Positions 44,801 through 50,263 of a DNA stretch of 54,132 nt are shown here, one piece after another. A program made the position numbers and the translations under genes. This DNA comes from CAZJCK01 sp964544635 (GTDB taxonomy: Bacteria; Zixibacteria; MSB-5A5; GN15; FEB-12), in the NCBI GenBank assembly GCA_964544635.1, contig CAZJCK010000015.1, forward strand, positions 1 to 54,132. Reading direction: 5' to 3'. Position 1 is the stretch's first letter, and each line of letters opens with the position of its first letter. Below the pieces are notes generated by a model. That model worked only from the letters and a program-made list of their open reading frames with translations. It did no database searches and was not told the DNA's origin.

Positions 44801-46220
44801 CGAGAAGACACACGGTAGTATCCAGGGGCAGCACGAACTTGTCGATATCCTGCTCGAATCGAACGGCAAGCAACTCGGCGGATTCGACCTGTTGATCTCG
44901 TACGACTACAGCGCCCTCACCCTCAATACCGTCATCCCGGGCGACCTGATCGAACAGTGCGGCTGGGAGTACTTCGTGTATCGTCACGGCGCCGACGGTA
45001 ACTGCGGCGGCGGCTGTCCGTCGGGCGCGATCCGCATCGTGTCGATCGCCGAAACCAACAACGGCCCCAACCATCCGGGCTGTCTGCTCGAGGGCCTGAC
45101 CGGTTCATTGGCGACGATCGATTTCGTGGTCAGTAACGACCGCACTCTCGAATGCCAGTACGCCCCGGTGCAGTTCCTCTGGGCCGACTGCGGCGACAAC
45201 GCCTTCTCCGGCCCGATCGGCGATACGTTGTGGGTCTCGCGCGACGTCTACAGCTTCGAGCTGAACAATATCGCCGACAACGGCTACGGCTTCCCGGGCT
45301 ACTTCGGCGCTCCCGACTACTGCCTCATTCCTGAGGAGGCCGGCAAGCCGCACCCGCTGCGCTGTATCGACTTCACCAACGGTGGTGTCGACATTGTCTG
45401 CGCTGACTCGATCGACGCCCGTGCCGACCTCAACCTCAACGGCATTCCGTACGAAGTAGCCGACGCCGTCCTGTACTCGAACTACTTCGTGACCGGCCTG
45501 AGCGTGTTCCAGGTGAACGTCGACGGTCAGATTGCAGCGAGTGATGTCAATGCCGACGGTATCACCCTCTCGGTGGCCGATTTGGTCTACCTGATTCGGG
45601 TGGTCACCGGCGATGCCTCGCCGTTTGCCAAGGTCATCCCGGGAGAGGAACCGAGGGCGGCTATGACTGTCATCAATGGTGTTCTGACGGTGGCCCAGAC
45701 CGATGCCGCCATCGGTGCCCTGTACATGACGGTCGAGGGCAAAGTACAGCCGATCTTGCACGAAAATGCCTCGGGTATGGACCTGAAGTATGAATTCGAG
45801 GATGGTGTCACCCGCATCCTGGTGTACGACCTGAGCGGGACGCATACCATCGATGTCGGCGAGGTGCTGATGCTCGAAGGCAGCAATTACGAAATTACGA
45901 CGACCGAGGTCGGTTCCTACGACGGCCGCCCGATGGTCGCCAAGCTGAACAGTCTGCCGAGCCGGTTCGCGCTTTCGCAGAACTATCCGAACCCGTTCAA
46001 CCCGGTCACGACGATTGAATTCGCACTCCCGGTCGCCGTGAAGTGGGAACTGACGGTTTACAATGTTCTGGGACAGGTTGTGAAGAGCTTCTCGGAAGAG
46101 GGGGAAGCCGGGTATCACAAGATAGCATGGGATGCCGGACGCTACGCGTCGGGGGTGTACCTCTATCGCCTCACCGCTGGAGACTTCAGTCAGACCCGGA
46201 AAATGGTCCTGCTGAAGTAG
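35874..46220 (+). CDS. Giant secreted disulfide-rich repeat protein with cohesin-like, dockerin-like and sorting domains
   Basis: This 3448-residue protein (~350 kDa) starts with GTG, seven bases after GGGAG. Domain order: signal peptide (~1-34); one or two Ig-like domains (~35-265, including DYAPFDTVWISATGFWANETV in parts); R1 (266-558), a repeat copy with a ~210-residue insertion; 28 tandem ~86-residue Ig/cadherin-like domains R2-R29 (559-2969). Next come a cohesin-like domain (~2970-3135, with QLGGFDLLISYDYSALTL), a dockerin-like pair (~3180-3247, DLNLNG and DVNADG) and a C-terminal FlgD-like/type IX-type sorting domain (~3361-3448, NYPNPFNP, GVYLYRL). Each tandem domain carries four core cysteines (C1 before the ICLP strand, C2 in xxCLP, C3 in ICFTP, C4 in DxCG). 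It is surely exported, probably as a surface fibre or adhesin. The repeats are diverged, so they are not an assembly artefact. Confidence 0.93.
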   Translation: MEEAQGLFRRCSAVILWTLALLFCLIFVSGSSHAAQVSTSYVSTDTSDYAPFDTVWISATGFWANETVTVQVTHHDGYPEGGEGHDPWNVNADNLGEFVTYWVVPPDDQVDETLLVTCTGQESGIVATTLFTDANSILEFTTNIPDTLTGGTTFQICANLSENCGGGNTAPLAGREILFFFTSGNCGVNVGQNADDTVITDANGNACATVTLPMTAGDFGVRVKFRGEDKPKSWEPPNSACDPTRRTKLSASNECRTFYVDPNYGTPPIVDLGPDTVITQCTPEEICLDVDIIDNECDVDTVYTNFGDYLGTMSSYDQVSWINALGGTVTQIGGGAPGSILSSASDFVAPVNSQSGVSVTLPNFVFGATVDDPGSFPTGLTPGNSATHLLGSPTDLTFTKPGPGGPDGGDGDGSIDFATGNYATIGFGQDIRTCNGSNSDFIVFTNSDGGGTGQLQFLNDGLVVHTDTNYIPAHSAGSGIGSLNLDLPDNIVFDAIELTALSGRLEVDGFAARITPSPSTQDLCFTPDTSGVYTIEVTAEDASGMVGSDVVLVTVNLNQAPVADAGPDQTIIKCDADPICLPVACTDADNNLASSQLLSGPGSLSNGEICFNPTSDGTYEFIIRCVDSCGLSDRDTVAITVFLNEAPVAVDPDTVSLFLCAPVEQCYTFSATDGDGDDLTWTKIAGVGAVDQYGEFCFTPTTSGTYGVSVAVTDSCGAADTVSIVYDITINSAPTALDPSSPIALFQCAPAEVCYQFVATDPNGGSLTWTKLTGSGSVSSSGLWCFTPTGSGTYAATVVATDSCGRADTTDLAYDVTVNNTPTIALGNDITVQLCAGEELCLDYTVNDAQGLNKLTEVMEAGFGGIDTAANQICFTPTGSGDYEFIVSVTDSCGATAADTQTVTVEIGDVAAITCPTEPVDVSLCNPEEVCYMLGISPSGATVTTSFGTYSGGELCFDADTSGTYLIEVIADAACGADTCQLTFNVEIGSAAQIACPTPQSLFICEADNVCVPLGVMGAGATVTVSPIGSYSAGNVCFPADTSGHYEITVIAATDCGSDTCVVVADITINDAPVASAPASPADTFVCDPGPVCYQFGATDANGGTLTFSKISGNGAVDASGEWCFNATGGGSYSVTARVVDDCGAADTVSLTVNVGLNQPPVVSADDATLFMCIVGQTCLPITLNDPDGNLASYSVECGTGTIDTADQKLCFTPDTAGVYKFCLVATDECGETVRDTVRVTVDVNDAPVVDLGNDTTVFGCDLSPVCLPVSVTDADNNIVSINLLSGPGSYANGEICFTPTGNESHTFILEATDDCGQVVADTIDLDFILNSGPVADAGADATMALCTSQEICLPVSCTDIDGNLASCLLLSGPGAYNGSEICFTPTAAGTYEFIIEATDDCGETDRDTVVIDVTINSGPVCTVPNDTSIFQCTPTEVCLPAFGTDADGNLQSCNIVSGPGSLVNGEWCYTPVGHQIVTVVMECVDDCGVTCQSSFTVEFNVNGTPSLAFGNDTTLNLCASQQICVPYSVDDPDLPNPMTITQISGPGILDTANSRICFTPTASGTYTFVARVEDGCGLFDQDTINVTVNLNALPVADAGPDQTVYICTPGEQICWPASCTDPSGNLTGCSFTGPGTYDGTEICFTPTADGTYEFIVEASDACGEVVADTAYITVEINQAPVVTLPADSALALCGAQEVCFDYTVGDGNTGDLLVESMVSGFGSIDTATNQVCFTPTSSGSYEFVLSVTDSCGATDTDTIVIDVDFGDVASVTCPAPLDEFLCSADSIVVPVTVSPSGATVSVSYGIFDAGTVRFLADTAGTYTIDVIASGACGDDTCQVVVTVDFNAPPVASAGADQSVFQCAPAPICLPASSSDPDGNLSTTQLVSGPGSYNGSEICFTPAGAGTFEFVLEATDACGATDRDTVEVTVTINSAPLLTAQNDTTLQLCGPQEICVSYTASDLDHNAAESMQSGYGTLDTSANEACFTPTGPGTYQFVFQAVDDCGERAADTVVVTVEYGEMASIDNCPTGPIAVSLCTVDTVCYMLDVQPASATVTPSFGSYANGELCFVADTSGIYEIEVIAEEACGSDTCVVRFNVSIGSAAELACPAPQTREICGPGSVCIPISAMGTGVTYTVSPIGSYSGGNLCFPADTSGNYQIEVIASSPCGDDTCLVEVDVTINSAPVATDPSSPIDQFLCATSHICYQFAATDVENDDLTWSRISGDGSVSDSGEWCFNATATGSYSVTAAVTDDCGGADTVTLTYNVTINSRPVVDAGSDQNVSICSGDSYCFTYSVTDADAHEVTEQLLVGPGTIDTVNNEVCFTPAVPGAYEFVVKAIDDCNKTDVDTVIITVDFDQTVALNCPSDTAVALCAPGQICRPLTTTPSGFSIAVTPIGSVSNGQFCFTADTSGTYVFEAIATSGCNADTCQFTVDVTVNGAPVAVDPTTPIDTAICAAGQVCYQFTASDPETDPLTWTRLSGAGTVSSSGEWCFNASADGQYCVTAQVSDGCGAADTVTLCYNIDVNAAPVAGLPNDGTVFQCDTEEICLNYTATDSDNNVTSELLLTGVGTIDTVANSICFTPDTVGVYTFVLEVTDACGATDRDTVRTTIELNNPPTVAAAFGASLFRCDSSEICLPVTCSDPDNNLDSCWVVGGLADYNFGEICFVPDTAGTYEFIIAAIDQCGETAYDTATVTIDLNDPPVCNLPGDAVITQCAPTQISLPVGATDDDGNLNSCEIVSGPGSLIGGNWVFTPTTDADFWVKILCIDDCGAVCQDSFHVDIDLNSAPVADAGPNETLFLCQLGQQICVDIGFSDAENNIIETAVHSPTGASITGNQVCFSPTTEGVYEVVIRATDSCGATDYDTSLVTVDFNDAPTLNLPTDPVVYLDDAGQVCVLIDADDDDGNLSNVAAIALPGAPSPVTPTMIGDQLCFDAGGSGEYCFEVTATDGCGATDVDTMCVEVQIDECIHVRIEKTHGSIQGQHELVDILLESNGKQLGGFDLLISYDYSALTLNTVIPGDLIEQCGWEYFVYRHGADGNCGGGCPSGAIRIVSIAETNNGPNHPGCLLEGLTGSLATIDFVVSNDRTLECQYAPVQFLWADCGDNAFSGPIGDTLWVSRDVYSFELNNIADNGYGFPGYFGAPDYCLIPEEAGKPHPLRCIDFTNGGVDIVCADSIDARADLNLNGIPYEVADAVLYSNYFVTGLSVFQVNVDGQIAASDVNADGITLSVADLVYLIRVVTGDASPFAKVIPGEEPRAAMTVINGVLTVAQTDAAIGALYMTVEGKVQPILHENASGMDLKYEFEDGVTRILVYDLSGTHTIDVGEVLMLEGSNYEITTTEVGSYDGRPMVAKLNSLPSRFALSQNYPNPFNPVTTIEFALPVAVKWELTVYNVLGQVVKSFSEEGEAGYHKIAWDAGRYASGVYLYRLTAGDFSQTRKMVLLK
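38331..39347 (+). repeat. Four-domain block, copy 1 (R5-R8)
   Basis: Residues 820-1158, domain classes in the order IDTA-type, CP...CYML-type, CPxPQ-type, CYQF-type. It is matched in the same order and almost the same length by R18-R21 downstream. Confidence 0.8.
41673..42686 (+). repeat. Four-domain block, copy 2 (R18-R21)
   Basis: Residues 1934-2271. R20 shares VSPIGSYS and NxCFPADTSGxYxIxVIA with R7, and R19 shares VSLC...VCYML and GELCFxADTSG with R6. Length differs from copy 1 by a single codon, which indicates duplication of a four-domain segment. Confidence 0.8.
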
Positions 46221-46258
46221 CCGCCAGCACACCCACCGGCTTGTAGGCTAGGGCAGAG

Positions 46259-46297
46259 CAGGGCTTCATCGTTACGGTGAAGCCCTGTCGTTGTTTT
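46259..46297 (+). terminator. Terminator of the giant gene
   Basis: CAGGGCTTCA and TGAAGCCCTG form a perfect ten-pair stem around a nine-base loop, followed by TCGTTGTTTT. It lies 38 bases after the stop codon. Confidence 0.85.
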
Positions 46298-46364
46298 GGA
46301 GGCGACGTATGGGCATGGGGGCGATGAATGTGGGCCAGGCCTGGGCCGTTGACCCGACGCTGCT

Positions 46365-46649
46365 TCACGCCCCCGTCAAATCAACTATCGTGGCGCCCCA
46401 GCCGCCGCCCGAACCCTCCTCGCTGCGGTAATCGACGACGTTCGGGTGACCGTCCAGCAGGCTGTGCACAATCCGTCGCTGCACCCCCTTCCCCTTACCG
46501 TGCACAATGCGCAGCTGATAGATGCCGCGCTCAAGGCATTCATCGATGTAGGCCTCGACAACGTCTTTGGTCTCGTTGGGTCGGAAGTGGTGTAGATCGA
46601 GGGTACCGTCGATCGGCAGTTCGTGCGCATCGTCACTCTGTTCGGTCAT
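46365..46649 (-). CDS. Smr domain protein
   Basis: I prefer the ATG at 46649, behind GGTGAT, over one at 46700 that has no ribosome site. The 94-residue product is essentially one Smr domain. The family hallmarks are LDLHHFRPNE (LDLH motif, ~18-27) and IVHGKGKGVQR (the HGxG motif, ~49-59). A flexible acidic start precedes them and GSGGGWGATIVDL ends the protein. Stand-alone Smr domains bind or nick nucleic acids; in MutS2 and ribosome-rescue proteins Smr is an endonuclease that can act on RNA. Which of these applies here is open. The gene faces the giant gene convergently and is divergent from the POT transporter gene. Confidence 0.9.
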   Translation of the reverse strand: MTEQSDDAHELPIDGTLDLHHFRPNETKDVVEAYIDECLERGIYQLRIVHGKGKGVQRRIVHSLLDGHPNVVDYRSEEGSGGGWGATIVDLTGA

Positions 46650-46751
46650 TTCATCACCATCTGCTTGCCGTCCAAGTTTAGTTTGCCCATGCTGCAACAT
46701 GGCCGTTAATTAGCCGTGGTCATGGTATAAATACAGGGGAGAGAACGCGGT

Positions 46752-48224
46752 ATGTCAACAAGCACACCCACGCCGGATCAACCACCGGTCTCCGGAAAAG
46801 AAAGCCTGATCGTTCAGCTCGGTTCGATGAAGCGGCCGTTCTGGATGGTCAATATCATGGAGATGCTCGAGCGTTTGGCCTATTACGGCGTACGCGTGGT
46901 CATCCCGATCTACATCGCCCAGGCCGACGAACCGGGCGGCCTGCATTTCAGCCAGACAGAGAAAGGGCTCATCTTCCTCTGGTGGGCGCTGTTCCAGTCG
47001 CTCACACCAATGCTGTCGGGCGGTTTTGCCGACCGTTACGGCTACAAAAAGACAATCGCCGTATCGGTGACAATCAAGATTATCGGCTATCTCCTGATGG
47101 CGACCCAGCGTGAGTTCTTCCCGTTTCTTGTCGGCGCCTGCACCCTGGCCCTGGGCACAGCCATCTTCAAACCGGGCGTGCAGGGAACGATGGTGCAGAC
47201 GCTGACCAAGAAGAACTCTTCGGTTGGCTGGGGAACGTTCTACATGCTCGTCAACATCGGCGGCTTCCTTGGCCCGCCGCTGGCACACTTTCTCTATGGT
47301 ATCAGCTGGCCGGCGGTCTTCTACGGTTGCGCCGTCATCGTGTCGCTAAACTACCTGATGCTGTTCACCTATAAGGATCCGTCGGCTGGCGGCGACCAGA
47401 CGGCCGATCCCTTCCGGGTATTCTGGCTGACGATCAAGAATATTTTTGATCTCAAGCTAATTGTCTTCATCGTGACAATGTCCGGCTTCTGGCTGATGTT
47501 CATGCAACTGTTCGACATGCTGCCCAACTTCATTGTCGACTGGGTCGATTCCTCGGCAATGGTCCGCGATCTCGGTCTGCCGGACTGGATGCTTCGGATG
47601 GAATCACCTCGCGCGCCGCAGATGGCACAGGAATGGCTGATCAACGCCAACGCCGGCTTCATTGTCATCGCCGTCATCTTCGTGTCGTGGCTGGTATCGC
47701 GAATGCGGCGGGTAACCTCGATTTTCTGGGGCATTACGATCTCATCGGTCGGGCTCATTATGGCCGGTTTCACGACTGCAGGGTATATCTGCCTGCTGGG
47801 TATTCTCACCTTTTCGGTTGGTGAGATGATGTCGTCACCCAAGATGAACGAGTACCTCGGTGTCATTGCACCGGTGGGAAAGAAGGGGCTGTACATGGGC
47901 TACGCCAACATTCCGCAGGGGATAGGCTGGGGGATCGGTTCGGTCTGGGCCGGAAATGTGTATGATTCGATGGGCGACAAGGCCAATCTCGCGATGGACT
48001 ACCTGGCGAACGAGTATGGCATCACCGATGTTGCGCGCACCGCGGCGATGGATAAACTGGTGCAGGTATCAAACATGACGTACCAGGAGGCAACCAACGT
48101 CTTATGGGCGGCGTATGATCCCTATCAACTGTGGTATCCGTTTGCGGCGGTCGGTTTTCTCTCGGCCATTGGCATGTATTTCTACGGTCGCTGGGTGAAA
48201 AAAACAGAAGCGCCTGATGTTTGA
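46752..48224 (+). CDS. POT family proton-coupled oligopeptide transporter
   Basis: This 490-residue membrane protein of the major facilitator superfamily takes up di- or tripeptides with protons. The POT signature ExxERxxYYG appears as EMLERLAYYG near residue 36-45, and GGFADRYGYKKT (~95-106) matches the MFS loop 2-3 motif. GTAIFKPGVQGT in TM4 and WxxFYMLVNIGGFLGPP in TM5 are further POT landmarks. There are about twelve to fourteen hydrophobic segments. TATAAA at 46732-46737 could be a -10 box; an upstream CCGTTAAT (46711-46718) resembles one half of a LytTR-type site. The stop codon overlaps the start of the sensor kinase by eight bases. Confidence 0.9.
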   Translation: MSTSTPTPDQPPVSGKESLIVQLGSMKRPFWMVNIMEMLERLAYYGVRVVIPIYIAQADEPGGLHFSQTEKGLIFLWWALFQSLTPMLSGGFADRYGYKKTIAVSVTIKIIGYLLMATQREFFPFLVGACTLALGTAIFKPGVQGTMVQTLTKKNSSVGWGTFYMLVNIGGFLGPPLAHFLYGISWPAVFYGCAVIVSLNYLMLFTYKDPSAGGDQTADPFRVFWLTIKNIFDLKLIVFIVTMSGFWLMFMQLFDMLPNFIVDWVDSSAMVRDLGLPDWMLRMESPRAPQMAQEWLINANAGFIVIAVIFVSWLVSRMRRVTSIFWGITISSVGLIMAGFTTAGYICLLGILTFSVGEMMSSPKMNEYLGVIAPVGKKGLYMGYANIPQGIGWGIGSVWAGNVYDSMGDKANLAMDYLANEYGITDVARTAAMDKLVQVSNMTYQEATNVLWAAYDPYQLWYPFAAVGFLSAIGMYFYGRWVKKTEAPDV

Positions 48225-49350
48225 TACCGTCGCGCCGTTTGGTTTCATGCCACGCCGGTACCGGCTGTTGCTCTGGTTCGGCGGCTTCGGGCTGCTGGGC
48301 CTGATCGAGGCGGTGCGACTCTGGGGCGCCTACAACTACGGCAGTTCGACTGACGTCCCGTTGACGCAGGTACTGGCCTGGTCGCTGGCCGACTATTACC
48401 TGTGGGGGTTGCTGGCCATGCTCATATTCCGTCTGCCGCAACTGGTGCCGGTGCGACGCGAGACCGTCTGGTCGGCGATACCGCTACACGTCGTAATCGC
48501 CGTTGTCACTATTGTTGCGCACATTGTCTTGTACACGGTGATCTTCGGTCCGCTGTCGCAACTGACCGATAACAAAGTAGGGGCGTCGCATGACACCTTC
48601 GGCGACCTGCTGGAGAACATGCTCTGGGTGCGGGGTGCGAGGTCGTTTCTCATCTACGGTGCTTTTCTCGCGGTTGGCTTTATGGTAGCGTATTACCGAC
48701 GGGTCAACGAACAGCAGCGGCGTTTATCGGAAACCCAAACGGCGCTGGCGCGGGCTCAGACCGAGGCGCTCAAGATGCAGATCCACCCGCACTTCCTGTT
48801 CAATACCCTCAATAGCATCGCCACCCTTGTGCATACCGATCCGCATACCGCCGACCGGATGATCACGCAGCTTTCCGGTCTGCTGCGAAAGACCCTGGCC
48901 GCCGCCGATGTGCCGACCGTGCCCCTGTTCCAGGAAATTCAGTACCTGAAGGCATACCTCGATATCCAGCAGATGCGCTTCAAGGACCGCCTTCAGGTGA
49001 ACTGGGACATCGACGACACCACCAGCGGCCTGCATGTACCGTTCCTGATCCTGCAGCCCATCGTTGAAAATGCGGTTCGCCATGGTATCGGTAGGCGGAG
49101 CGAGGGCGGCATTATCGAGATCGCCGCCGTTCGTCACAACGACCGCCTCACCCTGACTGTCCGTGACAACGGCCCCGGCCTGTCCGACAGCGACACCGAG
49201 GGCGGTATCGGCCTGACAAACACCCGACACCGCCTGCAACACCTGTACGACAGCCGGGCGTCACTAACTCTCAAATCGCTGAAACCAACCGGCCTTGAAG
49301 TCCGTATGGACATACCGGTGGAAGGAAACGAAACAACTAAGAAGAGTTAG
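48217..49350 (+). CDS. LytS/YehU-type sensor histidine kinase
   Basis: This 377-residue kinase has four hydrophobic segments in the first ~155 residues (about 20-40, 55-75, 85-110, 135-153). A short coiled coil (RRLSETQTALARAQTEALK) leads to a His_kinase (PF06580) domain with phospho-acceptor histidine in HPHFLFNTLNS (His190/His192, ~190-200). The ATPase shows ILQPIVENAVRHGIG (N box) and DNGPGLSD. No extracellular sensor domain is present, so input would be sensed in the membrane or through the transporter. Its ATG overlaps the POT transporter gene by eight bases, and the LytTR regulator starts five bases after its stop. E. coli BtsSR and YpdAB pair with transporters in a similar way. Confidence 0.92.
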   Translation: MFDTVAPFGFMPRRYRLLLWFGGFGLLGLIEAVRLWGAYNYGSSTDVPLTQVLAWSLADYYLWGLLAMLIFRLPQLVPVRRETVWSAIPLHVVIAVVTIVAHIVLYTVIFGPLSQLTDNKVGASHDTFGDLLENMLWVRGARSFLIYGAFLAVGFMVAYYRRVNEQQRRLSETQTALARAQTEALKMQIHPHFLFNTLNSIATLVHTDPHTADRMITQLSGLLRKTLAAADVPTVPLFQEIQYLKAYLDIQQMRFKDRLQVNWDIDDTTSGLHVPFLILQPIVENAVRHGIGRRSEGGIIEIAAVRHNDRLTLTVRDNGPGLSDSDTEGGIGLTNTRHRLQHLYDSRASLTLKSLKPTGLEVRMDIPVEGNETTKKS

Positions 49351-49355
49351 GAACA

Positions 49356-50126
49356 GTGGCTGATAAACCACTCCGGGTGCTCATTGTCGATGACGAGCCG
49401 TTAGCCCGTGACAGAATCCGACTGTACCTGAAAAACCGACCGAGTTTCGAAGTCGCCGGTGAGTGTCGCAACGGCCGGGAGGCCCTGGCGGCGCTCACGC
49501 ATAAGTCGGTCGACCTGGTATTTCTCGATATTTCAATGCCCGATGTTGACGGTCTTGAGTTGATCGATCTTGTCGGTATCGAGACCTTTCCCCCTGTCAT
49601 CTTTACCACTGCGTACGACGAATACGCCGTCAAGGCGTTCGAACTCCACGCCGTCGATTACCTCCTCAAGCCGTTCGATGAAGATCGTTTCACCGATGCC
49701 CTGAAACGCGCCGAGCGAGAATCGCTGCTCCGCGACGACCGTCGCCGCCGGGCGATCGAGCAGTTGCTGGCCTCGTCGCCGCAGCCGGCCAGGCGTCGCC
49801 TGCTGGTTCGCGACAGCGGGCAGATCAATATTGTCGATGTCGATGATATCGATCATATCGAGGCGGCCGGTAACTACCTGATGCTGCACCTGGGGAGTCG
49901 TCGCCACATGATCCGCGAGACGATGAAGGGGATACTCGCACGGCTCGATACCGAGCAGTTCGTGCGGATCCACCGCAGCTACATTGTCAATGTCGAGCGG
50001 ATTGACCGGTTGATACCCGAGGACCATGGCGACTTCACGGTCGAGCTGTCGACCGGCAATTCGATTCCGCTGTCGCGCCGCTTCCGACCGTCGGTCGAGC
50101 AATATCTCGGCGAACACCTCGCCTGA
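49356..50126 (+). CDS. LytTR family response regulator
   Basis: This 256-residue regulator starts with GTG at 49356. A receiver domain (~5-120) carries the acidic pair Asp12/Asp13, phospho-acceptor Asp58 in LVFLDISMP and Lys in YLLKPFDEDRF. A LytTR DNA-binding domain follows (~145-250) with VDDIDHIEAAGNYLMLHL, VRIHRSYIVNVERI and LSRRFRPSVEQYL as landmarks. It is the partner of the preceding kinase. A natural target is its own transporter-sensor operon, by analogy with BtsR and YpdB, which control transporter genes. Confidence 0.94.
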   Translation: MADKPLRVLIVDDEPLARDRIRLYLKNRPSFEVAGECRNGREALAALTHKSVDLVFLDISMPDVDGLELIDLVGIETFPPVIFTTAYDEYAVKAFELHAVDYLLKPFDEDRFTDALKRAERESLLRDDRRRRAIEQLLASSPQPARRRLLVRDSGQINIVDVDDIDHIEAAGNYLMLHLGSRRHMIRETMKGILARLDTEQFVRIHRSYIVNVERIDRLIPEDHGDFTVELSTGNSIPLSRRFRPSVEQYLGEHLA

Positions 50127-50263
50127 CCGGGCATCGTCGCCCCGCCATACCAGCCGCTCATCCCCGCCGCCGACCGTGCTGTCACTCCGCCGCATCGTTG
50201 TTCCGTAAATACCCGTCTATTGGCTACAACACACATGTTAACACGCTTTACGGGTGAGGAAGT

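Noticed and set aside
46309..46681. Plus-strand frame opposite the Smr gene
   Set aside because: The minus strand has the LDLH and HGKGKG Smr motifs; the plus frame is Pro/Arg-rich without any motif.
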